A stretch of 50,604 bases of DNA, from NCBI GenBank assembly GCA_027038275.1, contig JALVXC010000061.1:1-50604 (forward strand), written 5' to 3'. This stretch comes from Campylobacteraceae bacterium. Lineage in GTDB: Bacteria > Campylobacterota > Campylobacteria > Campylobacterales > Sulfurovaceae. This document shows, piece after piece, positions 35,154 through 43,341 of the stretch. A model generated the notes under the pieces. That model made no database searches, had not been told where the DNA came from, and saw only the letters and a program-made list of their open reading frames with translations. Position 1 is the first letter of the stretch. Each line of letters opens with the position of its first letter. Made by a program: the position numbers and the translations under genes.

Positions 35154-35867
35154 TTACTTCTTCCCATTATAATGAGTAGTCCCATCATAATCCTTAATTA
35201 GTTTATATGTAGCATGAAGTGTAGCTACACCCATAGTGGAGCTTCCAAAACGCCCCTGCATAATAACAGCAGGAACATCAAAACTCTTACTAAATCGCTT
35301 TGCATACTCTTTAGATTCAATGACATTTACAAAGCCAACAGGAAAAAGAAGTAGTGCTACTTTGCTTAGGTCTACCTTCTCATCTAGTAGTGTGTTGATT
35401 GCGGCGTAGATAAATGTTGGAGCATTTCCACATACAAGTACCATCGGTTCATCTTTGTGACGTTTAATAGCCTCTACAACAGCTCCATAGCTTCTTGTAG
35501 TTTTGTTCTTTTGAGCATACTCATAGGTAAATGGCTCATTTATGTAACATACTACCTCATTGCCATAAGTATCAAGATAAAATTGACTTAGTCCCACTTT
35601 TATCATATTTACATCTACAATAATTTTGGCTTTCTCTAAAAGTAGTCTCTTAATACGATGCAAGGCATTGTTTGAAAAGTATATATTTTCTAATACCTGT
35701 TCAAAGCAGGTAGTAGTGTGAATAAGCCTACTAATAACAGCTAACTCCTCTTCGTTAAACTCTTTTGCTTTTGGATAGTTAGCTAACTCCTTTTCTATTA
35801 TTTCAAAAGAGCGTACAGATATGTCAGCACCAATATTTATTGGGGGTTGTTCTTGTTTAAACTCCAT
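35154..35867 (-). CDS. cbiC: Precorrin-8X methylmutase
   Basis: A 237-residue enzyme that moves a methyl group from C11 to C12 to give (hydrogeno)cobyrinate. The catalytic His is probably H50 in SRLIHTTTCFE; VCGNAPTFIYA and PVGFVNVIESKE are family blocks. A clear AAAGGA site precedes the ATG, which overlaps the end of cobI by 11 bases. Confidence 0.94.
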   Translation of the reverse strand: MEFKQEQPPINIGADISVRSFEIIEKELANYPKAKEFNEEELAVISRLIHTTTCFEQVLENIYFSNNALHRIKRLLLEKAKIIVDVNMIKVGLSQFYLDTYGNEVVCYINEPFTYEYAQKNKTTRSYGAVVEAIKRHKDEPMVLVCGNAPTFIYAAINTLLDEKVDLSKVALLLFPVGFVNVIESKEYAKRFSKSFDVPAVIMQGRFGSSTMGVATLHATYKLIKDYDGTTHYNGKK

Positions 35868-36546
35868 GGTTATCCTTTTGAAAAAAATCTATAAATAGGG
35901 TCATATACTTTTTAACCTTTGCTATTTTATAATTAGAGATACTCTCTTGCTCATAATTTATATTTTCAAAAGTATATATTTGCCCATTCTCTTTTAACAT
36001 CTCTGTACTCATACCAATTTTAGGTCGCATATATATAGTAGTTATGGGAACATCTTTGTCTAAAAGTGGGACTATCTCAAAACGACTATCTCCTAAACAT
36101 AAGGGCTTCTTTACCTTGGCAGAGGCTTGTGAAAATGAGGTAACTCCTGCAATCACCTCACTATTTTCATATAGTTTAGGCTCTTGCACTTTGATAATAT
36201 CTAACAGATAGTAGACTGTACTATAGATGGCACTGTCACCCAAAGTTACAAAACTAAGTGAGTCATACTGCTTAAATCCTCTGTAGAGTACATCTACTTG
36301 ATACTGCCAATCCTCTTTGCAAAAGTGCATAGGGGTATAGACAGGAATTATAGGTTTTGAGAAGTTATGCTCCTTCATAAGCTTGGTTACTATCTTATGA
36401 GTAAGAGACTTTTTAAAACTATGGTCTGGGCTTTTTGTTGGTATACAGATAGCTTCAGAGCTTTTTAGTGCTTTTAGTGCTTTAATCGTAATTAGTTCAA
36501 TATCACCAGGTCCTAAAGAGACCATCTTTAACTTTTTAGTGTCCAA
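35857..36546 (-). CDS. cobI: (Cobalt-)precorrin-2 C20-methyltransferase
   Basis: A 229-residue tetrapyrrole methylase, CbiL in the anaerobic naming. VSLGPGDIELITIKALKAL opens the SAM site; ICIPTKSPD, FVTLGDSAIYST and VIAGVTSFSQASA follow the CobI/CbiL pattern. The start is uncertain: TTG at 36546 gives the family's usual short lead-in but has a poor site and overlaps cbiK by 11 bases; the ATG at 36525 would leave a 10-base gap. Confidence 0.9.
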   Translation of the reverse strand: MDTKKLKMVSLGPGDIELITIKALKALKSSEAICIPTKSPDHSFKKSLTHKIVTKLMKEHNFSKPIIPVYTPMHFCKEDWQYQVDVLYRGFKQYDSLSFVTLGDSAIYSTVYYLLDIIKVQEPKLYENSEVIAGVTSFSQASAKVKKPLCLGDSRFEIVPLLDKDVPITTIYMRPKIGMSTEMLKENGQIYTFENINYEQESISNYKIAKVKKYMTLFIDFFQKDNHGV

Positions 36547-37354
36547 GTTTAATAATCTCTTTTTTTATGTTTTGCATTATAATAGCACGAATACTCTCAA
36601 GCTCAATAAGATTGAATCGTTCAGATTTAGTAACAGAGGGAACAATGCGAGAGTTAAAATGCTCTGCTAACTCATCTTTAATCTCTACCATATCTTTTCT
36701 GTAGTGGTTTCCACTTACTAAAAGCATAGGAACTACCTGCACATGGGTTATGCCATCTTCTCTCATCTGCTCTATAAGTCTCTCTTTTATAGCATAGTAT
36801 GGAAAAGCCCCCTCTAGTGAACAGGTGTAGTTTCTACTTCCCATAAGCTTTAAAAACTCATCTGTATAGCCTACAGCACTAAGCCCTGCAAGGTCTAAGA
36901 TGGGTACACCATGAATAACATAGAGATTAGCCCATGGCTCTTGACTAATCTTCTCATTTAACTCTTTAAGTGCTAAAGAGGTCTCTTTTGTTTTGTTGAT
37001 TATAGCTTTTGTGTAGCGTATATTTGCCAAAGAGAATGAGTTAAACCCCTTTACAATACGAATAAGAAGCTCATGCTCATCTGTTGGAAAGAGGTTTACA
37101 GAGGTGACAATGATATTTTTGTAGCCCATCATATCGACATCGGCTAAAACTTGTGGTAGATTTTTGTACTCCATACCACGTTTAGTTAAATCTTTTAAGA
37201 CCATTCTTGATGAAAAAGATAAAAATACATCAACTCCCTCAAACCTCTTTTTAACCTCCTCTTTAAGCTCAAGATACATCTGTTGTTCAATAACCGAGCC
37301 AAAACAAGCCAATATAATGGCTTTGTCTCTTTTGTGGTGTCTATAGCGTTTCAT
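36536..37354 (-). CDS. cbiK: Sirohydrochlorin cobaltochelatase (CbiK type)
   Basis: A 272-residue class II chelatase that inserts Co2+ into sirohydrochlorin, the entry step of the anaerobic pathway. ILACFGS opens the first half, LYVIHGVPI is the first metal-site His, and VVPMLLVSGNHYRKDM carries the second His of the CbiK family. I see no signal peptide, so it is cytoplasmic. It starts 1 base after cbiM. Confidence 0.88.
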   Translation of the reverse strand: MKRYRHHKRDKAIILACFGSVIEQQMYLELKEEVKKRFEGVDVFLSFSSRMVLKDLTKRGMEYKNLPQVLADVDMMGYKNIIVTSVNLFPTDEHELLIRIVKGFNSFSLANIRYTKAIINKTKETSLALKELNEKISQEPWANLYVIHGVPILDLAGLSAVGYTDEFLKLMGSRNYTCSLEGAFPYYAIKERLIEQMREDGITHVQVVPMLLVSGNHYRKDMVEIKDELAEHFNSRIVPSVTKSERFNLIELESIRAIIMQNIKKEIIKLGH

Positions 37355-37355
37355 T

Positions 37356-38039
37356 CTACGCCTGACAGTTGGTTAAACGCTTGTTAAACAAGATGTTACA
37401 TCTGTCACTCTTATACCACGCTTTTACAGCAGATAAAATGGCTAGGTCAATTAGAGGCTCAAGAAGAACTACTAACATATATGCACTACCAAAAGTTAAT
37501 ACATTATGAATATTTTCAGCACTAAACCCTTGACCATAAAATGCCCAAAAGGCAACCCAACTTACAATAGCACCTTCCCAAATAACAGACATCTTAAACA
37601 TCTGACTATAGGTAATATCTTTATATGCTGTACCTTCTGGAACAATCTTTTTAGTTGCCATATTTAGTATAAGCATACTAGCTAAGAGAGTAGTAACATT
37701 CATACCATATTGAGGTAAATCAAACTGTGCTACGGTTACTCCCTGAAGTAGAAGCCCAAGAGCTAACCCCCACATAGCAGGAGCAACACCAAAAACCATA
37801 AGTAGCGTAGTTCCTAAAATTAGGTGAACTTCACTAACTCCTACAGGGTAGTGAGGAAAGACCTCAAAAAATGTAAAGACTAAACCAATAGAGATAATAG
37901 TTCTAAGTATTAGTGACAATGCACCACTCTGTTTAATATGCTCCCAAGCTAGTTTAGCTCCCATACCAACAACAGCTACTCCTGTAGCGTAACTTAACAA
38001 TAACTTACTTCCTGTAACAACACCTGCTTCTATGTGCAT
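37356..38039 (-). CDS. cbiM: Cobalt ECF transporter membrane component CbiM
   Basis: A 227-residue integral membrane protein with about six hydrophobic spans. The N-terminal MHIEAGV supplies the amino terminus and His2 known to bind the metal in CbiM/NikM proteins; VSEVHLILGTTLLMVFG is the second conserved block. No cbiN, cbiQ or cbiO is nearby, so the energising components, if any, are elsewhere. Confidence 0.9.
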   Translation of the reverse strand: MHIEAGVVTGSKLLLSYATGVAVVGMGAKLAWEHIKQSGALSLILRTIISIGLVFTFFEVFPHYPVGVSEVHLILGTTLLMVFGVAPAMWGLALGLLLQGVTVAQFDLPQYGMNVTTLLASMLILNMATKKIVPEGTAYKDITYSQMFKMSVIWEGAIVSWVAFWAFYGQGFSAENIHNVLTFGSAYMLVVLLEPLIDLAILSAVKAWYKSDRCNILFNKRLTNCQA

Positions 38040-38050
38040 AATTTTTCCTT

Positions 38051-38242
38051 TTAATTTAAATTTTTTTGTTTAGCTTGTAAAAATAGATAAGGAGGAGAGG
38101 TCTTATACTCCTGATACTCAAATGCCTTTTTATGGTACTGATAGTTACTATCAATCCAAGATAGAATATGGATTGTTGAGTACATAGCAATAGTAGCAAG
38201 AGAGAAGTACTGTTTGCTATGTCCTCGTAGATATTTATTCAT
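38051..38242 (-). CDS. Hypothetical 63-aa protein upstream of cbiM
   Basis: Not recognised. One moderately hydrophobic stretch (YFSLATIAMYSTIHILSWI, about 12-30) between a basic N-terminus and a polar, Tyr/Lys-rich C-terminus suggests a single-pass or peripheral membrane protein. It lies 7 bases after pyrF and 11 before cbiM. It does not resemble CbiN in layout (two spans), but an accessory role for CbiM is conceivable. Confidence 0.55.
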   Translation of the reverse strand: MNKYLRGHSKQYFSLATIAMYSTIHILSWIDSNYQYHKKAFEYQEYKTSPPYLFLQAKQKNLN

Positions 38243-38249
38243 AAATTAC

Positions 38250-38933
38250 CTATAGGTTTTTAAGAATCTTCTCTACTTTTTGTCTAGGATTCTCATCTCT
38301 ATAGATAGGGCGACCAATAACAGGAAAGTCAACCAACTCCTCTTTTGCCACCTCTAAGGTAGCTACACGCTGTTGGTCTCCTGCATCTTCTCCAAACGGT
38401 CTAATAGCAGGGCATAGAGTTAAAAACTCTAATGAGGTAGCCTCTTTTATGCTTTTGCTCTCAAATGCAGAGCAGACAACACCATCTAGTCCATTTTCAT
38501 AAGAGAGTTTAGCAAACTGTTTGGCTTTTTCATCAATGCTCTTTTCATATATTAAAGAAAAATTCTCTTCATCAAAAGAGGTGAGAGCTGTAACTGCTAA
38601 GACTAAAGGTCGATTTTCATACTTAGAGAGTCTCTGCATAACTGTTTTCATGGCTACTTTTCCAGCAGAGGCGTGTATGTTAAACATATCAACTCCTAGC
38701 TTTGCAATCTCTTCAGAGGCATCTGCCATGGTGTTTGGAATATCGTAGAGTTTTAGGTCTAAAAATATTTTAAATTTGGGGTTAATCTCTTTTATCTTCT
38801 CTATAAACTCTTTTCCATCTCTAATATAAGATCTAAATCCAACCTTTAACCATATATTATAGGGCTTTAATGATTCAGCTAGAGCTAAATTCTCTTTTGC
38901 AGATGGCAAATCTAATGCAACGCAGAGTTCCAT
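38250..38933 (-). CDS. pyrF: Orotidine 5'-phosphate decarboxylase
   Basis: A 227-residue TIM-barrel enzyme making UMP from OMP. The catalytic DxKxxD motif is FLDLKLYDIPNT (D59, K61, D64); LCPAIRPFGEDAGDQQRV and VIGRPIYRDENP bind the phosphate. It is the promoter-proximal gene of the cobalamin operon, divergent from ppiB by 63 bp. That spacer is too short to hold a cobalamin riboswitch. Confidence 0.95.
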   Translation of the reverse strand: MELCVALDLPSAKENLALAESLKPYNIWLKVGFRSYIRDGKEFIEKIKEINPKFKIFLDLKLYDIPNTMADASEEIAKLGVDMFNIHASAGKVAMKTVMQRLSKYENRPLVLAVTALTSFDEENFSLIYEKSIDEKAKQFAKLSYENGLDGVVCSAFESKSIKEATSLEFLTLCPAIRPFGEDAGDQQRVATLEVAKEELVDFPVIGRPIYRDENPRQKVEKILKNL

Positions 38934-38958
38934 GTTTTTCCTTCTAATCTTTAATGGG

Positions 38959-38964
38959 TATAAT
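38959..38964 (+). promoter_or_regulatory. ppiB -10 box
   Basis: A perfect TATAAT, 32 bases before the ppiB ATG, with AAGGA (38986 onward) between them. It lies in the 63-bp divergent spacer shared with pyrF. Confidence 0.6.
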
Positions 38965-38996
38965 TCTACCGAAAATACTAAAAAATAAGGATTAAC

Positions 38997-39509
38997 ATGT
39001 CAAAAAGATATGATGTACCACAAGATGTTATGGAGACTTATAACTACGCAAAGATTGAAACATCAAAGGGAACTATTTGGGTTAAGCTTTTTCCAGAAGA
39101 AGCTCCAAATACTGTAGCAAACTTTGCACACTTAGCAAATGAAGGTTTCTACAATGGTTTAAAGTTTCATAGAGTAATTCCAGGATTTATGGCTCAAGGT
39201 GGTTGTCCAAATACCAGAGAGGGTGCTAGAGGTATGCCAGGAACAGGAGGACCAGGTTGGTCGATAGATTGTGAGACAGATACAAGTCTACAACCACACC
39301 GAAGAGGGACACTCTCTATGGCACATGCTGGACCAAATACAGGAGGAAGTCAGTTCTTTATTACCTTTGTTCCAACACCCCATTTAGATGGTGTTCATAC
39401 AGTATTTGGTGTTATAGAGTTAGATGATTCAGAGAGTTTTAAAGTACTCGATAGCATTACTCAAGATGATGATATTATCTCCATAGAAGTTGTTGCTAAT
39501 AAATCTTAA
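38997..39509 (+). CDS. ppiB: Cyclophilin-type peptidyl-prolyl isomerase
   Basis: A 170-residue cytoplasmic cyclophilin. [13 protein letters not shown] contains the catalytic Arg, and [30 protein letters not shown] is the classical cyclophilin core with all binding-pocket residues. There is no signal peptide. It is expressed singly, followed by a perfect inverted repeat. Confidence 0.95.
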   Translation: MSKRYDVPQDVMETYNYAKIETSKGTIWVKLFPEEAPNTVANFAHLANEGFYNGLKFHRVIPGFMAQGGCPNTREGARGMPGTGGPGWSIDCETDTSLQPHRRGTLSMAHAGPNTGGSQFFITFVPTPHLDGVHTVFGVIELDDSESFKVLDSITQDDDIISIEVVANKS

Positions 39510-39528
39510 TATCAACTTCTTTAATAAA

Positions 39529-39561
39529 TTTCTCTCATTTTTTTATAATTAGTGAGAGAAA
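39529..39561 (+). terminator. Perfect 9-bp inverted repeat after ppiB
   Basis: TTTCTCTCA pairs with TGAGAGAAA across a 15-base AT-rich loop that contains a T7 run. The long loop is unusual for an intrinsic terminator; it may end ppiB transcription or act as an operator for the next gene. Confidence 0.4.
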
Positions 39562-39628
39562 AGCTCATATTTTTCTATAATTTGCTAATAACTTAAAAAT
39601 TTATATTAGTTTTTATTATTTTTTATGT

Positions 39629-39634
39629 TATACT
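39629..39634 (+). promoter_or_regulatory. Likely -10 box of the GGDEF/EAL gene
   Basis: TATACT, preceded by an extended TG, ends immediately before the ATG at 39635. This implies transcription begins after that ATG and supports the later start at 39665. Confidence 0.5.
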
Positions 39635-39664
39635 ATGTTAACTTTTATAGAAGGAAAGATGTTT

Positions 39665-42469
39665 ATGTCTCTTAATATACTATTGCAACCAGCTATCTCT
39701 ATTATGAACAAGCTTTCTTTTAAAGAGAAAATAATTGTATCTATCTCTATACTATTTTTAATTTTTCTTTTTCCCTCTAAAACTCTTTTTTTTAATTATA
39801 TACAAAAAAGTAATCGATATGATAAACAGCTTATTGGGCTAAAATATATTGAGTCAATTCATGAACTTATTCATACAGTACAACTTCATCGTTCAAACTC
39901 TATAGAGTATTTACAAGGAGATAAAGATGTTAAAGAGAACTTAAAATATTTAGAATCTAAGTTTTCTAATCAACATAAAGAGATAATGGATTTTGATTCT
40001 ACTCATCTAAAAATTTTAAATTCAGAACAAAATTTTGCAAAGTCAATTGCTCTTTTTAGGCTTATGAATTTAGAAAAGTTTGATAATAAAATATCGGTAG
40101 ATAAAATATATATAGAGCATAGTAAAATTGTAGATAGATTGGTTAAAGCTATTAAAAAAATAGCTAGTATAAGTAATTTTGCGAGAAGTAAAGATTTACG
40201 TATAAATTATTTAGCTTCTATGCTTCAAGATAAGCTTTTACGACTATATGAGACAACTAGAGAGCTTAAAGATATTACACAAAGAGATATTGATACTATT
40301 TTTACTTTAAAGTCTCAAAAATTACTTTTGTACTCTCTTAATAATGATTTGAGTAGTTTAAAAGAGAATTTAAAGGATAATAAACTTTTAAGTGAATTAG
40401 TTAATTATCATGATTTAGAAAACTTAGTTACAGCAGTTATTTATAATATTTCAGAGCAGTTAGAAATTTTAGATAAAAATATCTTAGCTAGAAATAATAA
40501 AATATTTTTAGATAAAGAGCTATTTTTAAAAAAAGTAACAGAGGGGATAGATATTCAGGAGGAGCTTTATCGTCGTATAGTTTATACTTATGATATTACA
40601 ATTAAAAGCCTTAAAGCTAAATTGAAAGGTGATGAGTGGTCTTTGTTTTTAGCACTGATTTCAATTTTAGTATTTGTTTTATATATTATTATCGCCTTTT
40701 ATCAATCTATAACAGGAAACTTAAAAAAGCTTCAAGAGGCTTCTGAATCTATTTCAGCAGGTCAAACTAAGATTAAACTAGAGGTAGATAAACCAGATGA
40801 GATAGGTGATGCACTAATTGCCTTTAATACTATGAGTGAAAAACTTACCGAAAATATTGCTTTTTTAGATGGTTATAAAAAAGCAATTGATAAAAGTAGT
40901 ATTGTCTCAAAGACAGACACACATGGGATTATAACCTATGTCAATAAAATGTTTTGTAATGTTTCAGGGTATAGTAAAGAGGAGCTACTTGGGCGTTCAC
41001 ACAATATTGTAAGACATCCCGATGTATCTAGTGAAGTTTTTAAAGATATGTGGGATACCCTTCAATCAAAAAAGGTTTGGAAAGGTATTGTAAAAAACAG
41101 AAGAAAAGATGGCTCTGCCTATATTGTACAAGCAACTATTACACCTGTTTTAGATAGTAATGATAATATTTTAGAGTATGTAGCTGTAAGACATGATATT
41201 ACAGAGCTAGAGGAGAGCAAAGAGGAGATTAAAAAGCAAAGAACAGATTTTTTAACAGGTTTACCAAATCGTCAACAGCTATTAGTTGACTTAAAGAGTG
41301 CAGTAAAACCTATTATGTTCTACCTTAATATTGATGATTTTTCTGGCTTTAATGACTTTTATGGTTCAGCTATTGGTGATTCAGTATTAATTAGCTTAGC
41401 TAATACCTTAACCGAACTTAGAAAAGTAGAAAATTTTAAATTGTATAAATTACAGGCAGACCAATTTATTTTACTTTTTGAAGATGAGTATCTTGCTAAG
41501 CAGAATCTTAAAAACTATTTTATTGAGCTTCTTAAGAAGATAGAAGATGAAATTTCTAATATAAATTTAGAAAATCAAAATCGTATTAGTATTTCAGTAA
41601 GTGGAGGGGTTTCTACTTACTATGACCATGATAATTATCAAAATCTTGTACTTTATGCAAATATAGCAAGAAAAAAAGCTAAGCAGTTGCATAAAAAGTT
41701 TCTAATTTTTGATTTTTCTATGCGAAAAAGTGAAGATTATGCAAAAAATATTGAGTGGATAAAGCGTATTAAAGAGGCTATTGACGATAATAGAATAGTG
41801 ACCTATTTTCAACCAATAGTTGATAATAAAACTGAAAAAGTTATGAAGTATGAGACTTTAGTTCGTATGCTAGATAGAGATGGAGACCCTGTTCCTACAT
41901 GGACATTTTTAGAGATTGCTCAAAAGGCAAAGCTCTATCCTGATGTTACTAGAATTGTTATAGATAAAGCATTTAAAAAGTTTGAAGAGTTACCAAATGT
42001 TGAGTTTTCAGTAAATTTAACTATTGATGATATTCTTTCAAAAACAACAACAACATATATTTTTAATAAATTAGAAAACTATACTTATGCTAATAGAGTT
42101 ATTTTTGAAATTACTGAGTCGGAAGAGGTAAATGACTATAAGATTATTAATGATTTTATTAAAGAGGTTAAAAAATATGGTGTAAAGATTGCTATTGATG
42201 ATTTTGGTTCAGGTTATGCTAACTTTGAACATATTATCAATATAGATGCTGAGTATATTAAGATAGATGGCACACTTATTAAAAATATAGATACAGACCC
42301 AAATGCAAAAATTATTACAGAAGCAATTATTGAGTTCTCTCGTAAGTTAGGAAGAAAAACTATTACAGAATTTATTCATAGTAAAGAGATTTATCAAATT
42401 GTTAAAGATTTAGGTGCAGACTATTCACAAGGTTTTTACCTTGGAATGCCACTTCCAGAGCTTATATAG
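39665..42469 (+). CDS. Membrane PAS-GGDEF-EAL protein, probable c-di-GMP phosphodiesterase
   Basis: About 934 residues. A transmembrane span near 20-45, a helical periplasmic sensor of about 290 residues with an NIT-like HTVQLHRSNSIEYLQGD, a second span (SLFLALISILVFVLYIIIAF), HAMP, a PAS domain (THGIITYVNKMFCNVSGYS), then GGDEF and EAL. The GGDEF signature is replaced by ADQF, so cyclase activity is unlikely. EAL keeps ETLVR, EITESE, IAIDDFGSGYANF, IKIDGTLIK and QGFYLG, so hydrolysis of c-di-GMP is plausible. The start at 39665 is chosen for AAGGA 9 bases upstream and a promoter over the earlier ATG. Confidence 0.9.
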   Translation: MSLNILLQPAISIMNKLSFKEKIIVSISILFLIFLFPSKTLFFNYIQKSNRYDKQLIGLKYIESIHELIHTVQLHRSNSIEYLQGDKDVKENLKYLESKFSNQHKEIMDFDSTHLKILNSEQNFAKSIALFRLMNLEKFDNKISVDKIYIEHSKIVDRLVKAIKKIASISNFARSKDLRINYLASMLQDKLLRLYETTRELKDITQRDIDTIFTLKSQKLLLYSLNNDLSSLKENLKDNKLLSELVNYHDLENLVTAVIYNISEQLEILDKNILARNNKIFLDKELFLKKVTEGIDIQEELYRRIVYTYDITIKSLKAKLKGDEWSLFLALISILVFVLYIIIAFYQSITGNLKKLQEASESISAGQTKIKLEVDKPDEIGDALIAFNTMSEKLTENIAFLDGYKKAIDKSSIVSKTDTHGIITYVNKMFCNVSGYSKEELLGRSHNIVRHPDVSSEVFKDMWDTLQSKKVWKGIVKNRRKDGSAYIVQATITPVLDSNDNILEYVAVRHDITELEESKEEIKKQRTDFLTGLPNRQQLLVDLKSAVKPIMFYLNIDDFSGFNDFYGSAIGDSVLISLANTLTELRKVENFKLYKLQADQFILLFEDEYLAKQNLKNYFIELLKKIEDEISNINLENQNRISISVSGGVSTYYDHDNYQNLVLYANIARKKAKQLHKKFLIFDFSMRKSEDYAKNIEWIKRIKEAIDDNRIVTYFQPIVDNKTEKVMKYETLVRMLDRDGDPVPTWTFLEIAQKAKLYPDVTRIVIDKAFKKFEELPNVEFSVNLTIDDILSKTTTTYIFNKLENYTYANRVIFEITESEEVNDYKIINDFIKEVKKYGVKIAIDDFGSGYANFEHIINIDAEYIKIDGTLIKNIDTDPNAKIITEAIIEFSRKLGRKTITEFIHSKEIYQIVKDLGADYSQGFYLGMPLPELI

Positions 42470-42581
42470 TTATAGAATATTATTTTTTATTTGAAAGAGT
42501 AGAGGACAATATGGTTAAAAATATGGAATCACAGATAACAACCGAAATCTTGATTTTTTTTAATTAATTTTAAAATTTATA

Positions 42582-42610
42582 TTGCATTAAGAAAAACTAT
42601 GTGTTATACT
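42582..42610 (+). promoter_or_regulatory. Sigma-70-like promoter abutting a start codon
   Basis: TTGCAT and TATACT are separated by 17 bases. The -10 ends 6 bases before the ATG at 42617, where transcription would start, suggesting a leaderless mRNA. Confidence 0.45.
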
Positions 42611-42616
42611 CTACTT

Positions 42617-43018
42617 ATGAAACGATTATTAACCATAGTTAAACTTTTGAGTTTACTTTTAATTATAACTAGTACCAATGTTTATGCTGAAAAAATCTCT
42701 GGAGCAGAGCCTGTTTACAATAAAGTATATCGTTCAGATAGGATAGGTGATACTTACCATTTTCTTCTTTTGACAAAAGGTGGAATGTATTATCATCTTA
42801 TTACTAACAGAACAGATAAACTAACAGCCAATGAGTTAAAATCTTCCAATATATTAGAGATTTTAAAGAAGAAGCAGTCATGGGGAAAAGCCTATCCTAA
42901 AAAAGGAAAGTACACCATAGATAAGGGAAAAATATATACAAAGCTTTTATGGAATCAAATCAAAGTACTCTCCTCTAAAAAACTAAAATACCTAAATAAA
43001 GTCCTATATCTTCAATAG
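42617..43018 (+). CDS. Small exported protein of unknown function
   Basis: Not recognised. 133 residues with a signal peptide (MKRLLTIVKLLSLLLIITSTNVYA) and a basic, Tyr/Lys-rich mature part beginning EKISGAEPVYNKVYR. Mature size is about 109 residues; it has no Cys, so it is a soluble periplasmic or secreted protein. ATG at 42617 gives a standard signal peptide; an ATG at 42599 would lie inside the promoter. Neither has a good ribosome binding site. Confidence 0.65.
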   Translation: MKRLLTIVKLLSLLLIITSTNVYAEKISGAEPVYNKVYRSDRIGDTYHFLLLTKGGMYYHLITNRTDKLTANELKSSNILEILKKKQSWGKAYPKKGKYTIDKGKIYTKLLWNQIKVLSSKKLKYLNKVLYLQ

Positions 43019-43052
43019 TCTAACTCTAATTTTTGTTACAATTAGACTTTAA

Positions 43053-43320
43053 AACCTGAGTTCGACGGAATACCATATCCACAAAAGCCTAAAAATAGGT
43101 CAGATTTTCAAAATCAAAATTTGCAGGACTAGCCGTCGCTAATTCAAAAATTTTATTTTGGAAAGATTGCCTATTTTTAGGCTTCCCTACGGGTTTTACA
43201 AGGTTTCCCATATGCTTAGACAGATTTTTTTGAATTAACTAGCTAGTCCTGCAAAAATCTGCCGTTGCCTATGAAAAACCTCGTAAAATTGTGGATATGG
43301 TATTCCGTCGAACTCAGGTT
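43053..43320. repeat. Nested dyad-symmetric element A
   Basis: Occupies most of the 323-bp spacer before nadE. Perfect outer arms 43053-43084 / 43289-43320 (32 bp). Just inside, the left stem 43085-43099 / 43170-43184 (15 of 15) and the right stem 43194-43206 / 43276-43288 (12 of 13). Each stem's loop holds one copy of a conserved core, GCAGGACTAGC then TAATTCAA, in opposite orientation (43123-43150 and 43227-43252). The centre is CCCTACGGG. TTAAA flanks both ends (with arms read as starting ACCTGAG). It ends 21 bases before the nadE ATG. Confidence 0.92.
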
Positions 43321-43341
43321 TAAATTATATAAGGATATTTT

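Noticed and set aside
38934-38996. Cobalamin riboswitch upstream of the B12 operon
   Set aside because: Only 63 bp are available, no B12-box-like sequence is visible, and there is no long leader before cbiM.
42511-42567. Short open frame of 18 codons with GAGGA-like sequence upstream
   Set aside because: Too short and AT-rich to distinguish from chance; no signal peptide or similarity.
43053-43320. Integron attC site or CRISPR-like repeat
   Set aside because: The attC core motifs (RYYYAAC/GTTRRRY) are not arranged as required, size is too large, and there are no regularly spaced direct repeats.
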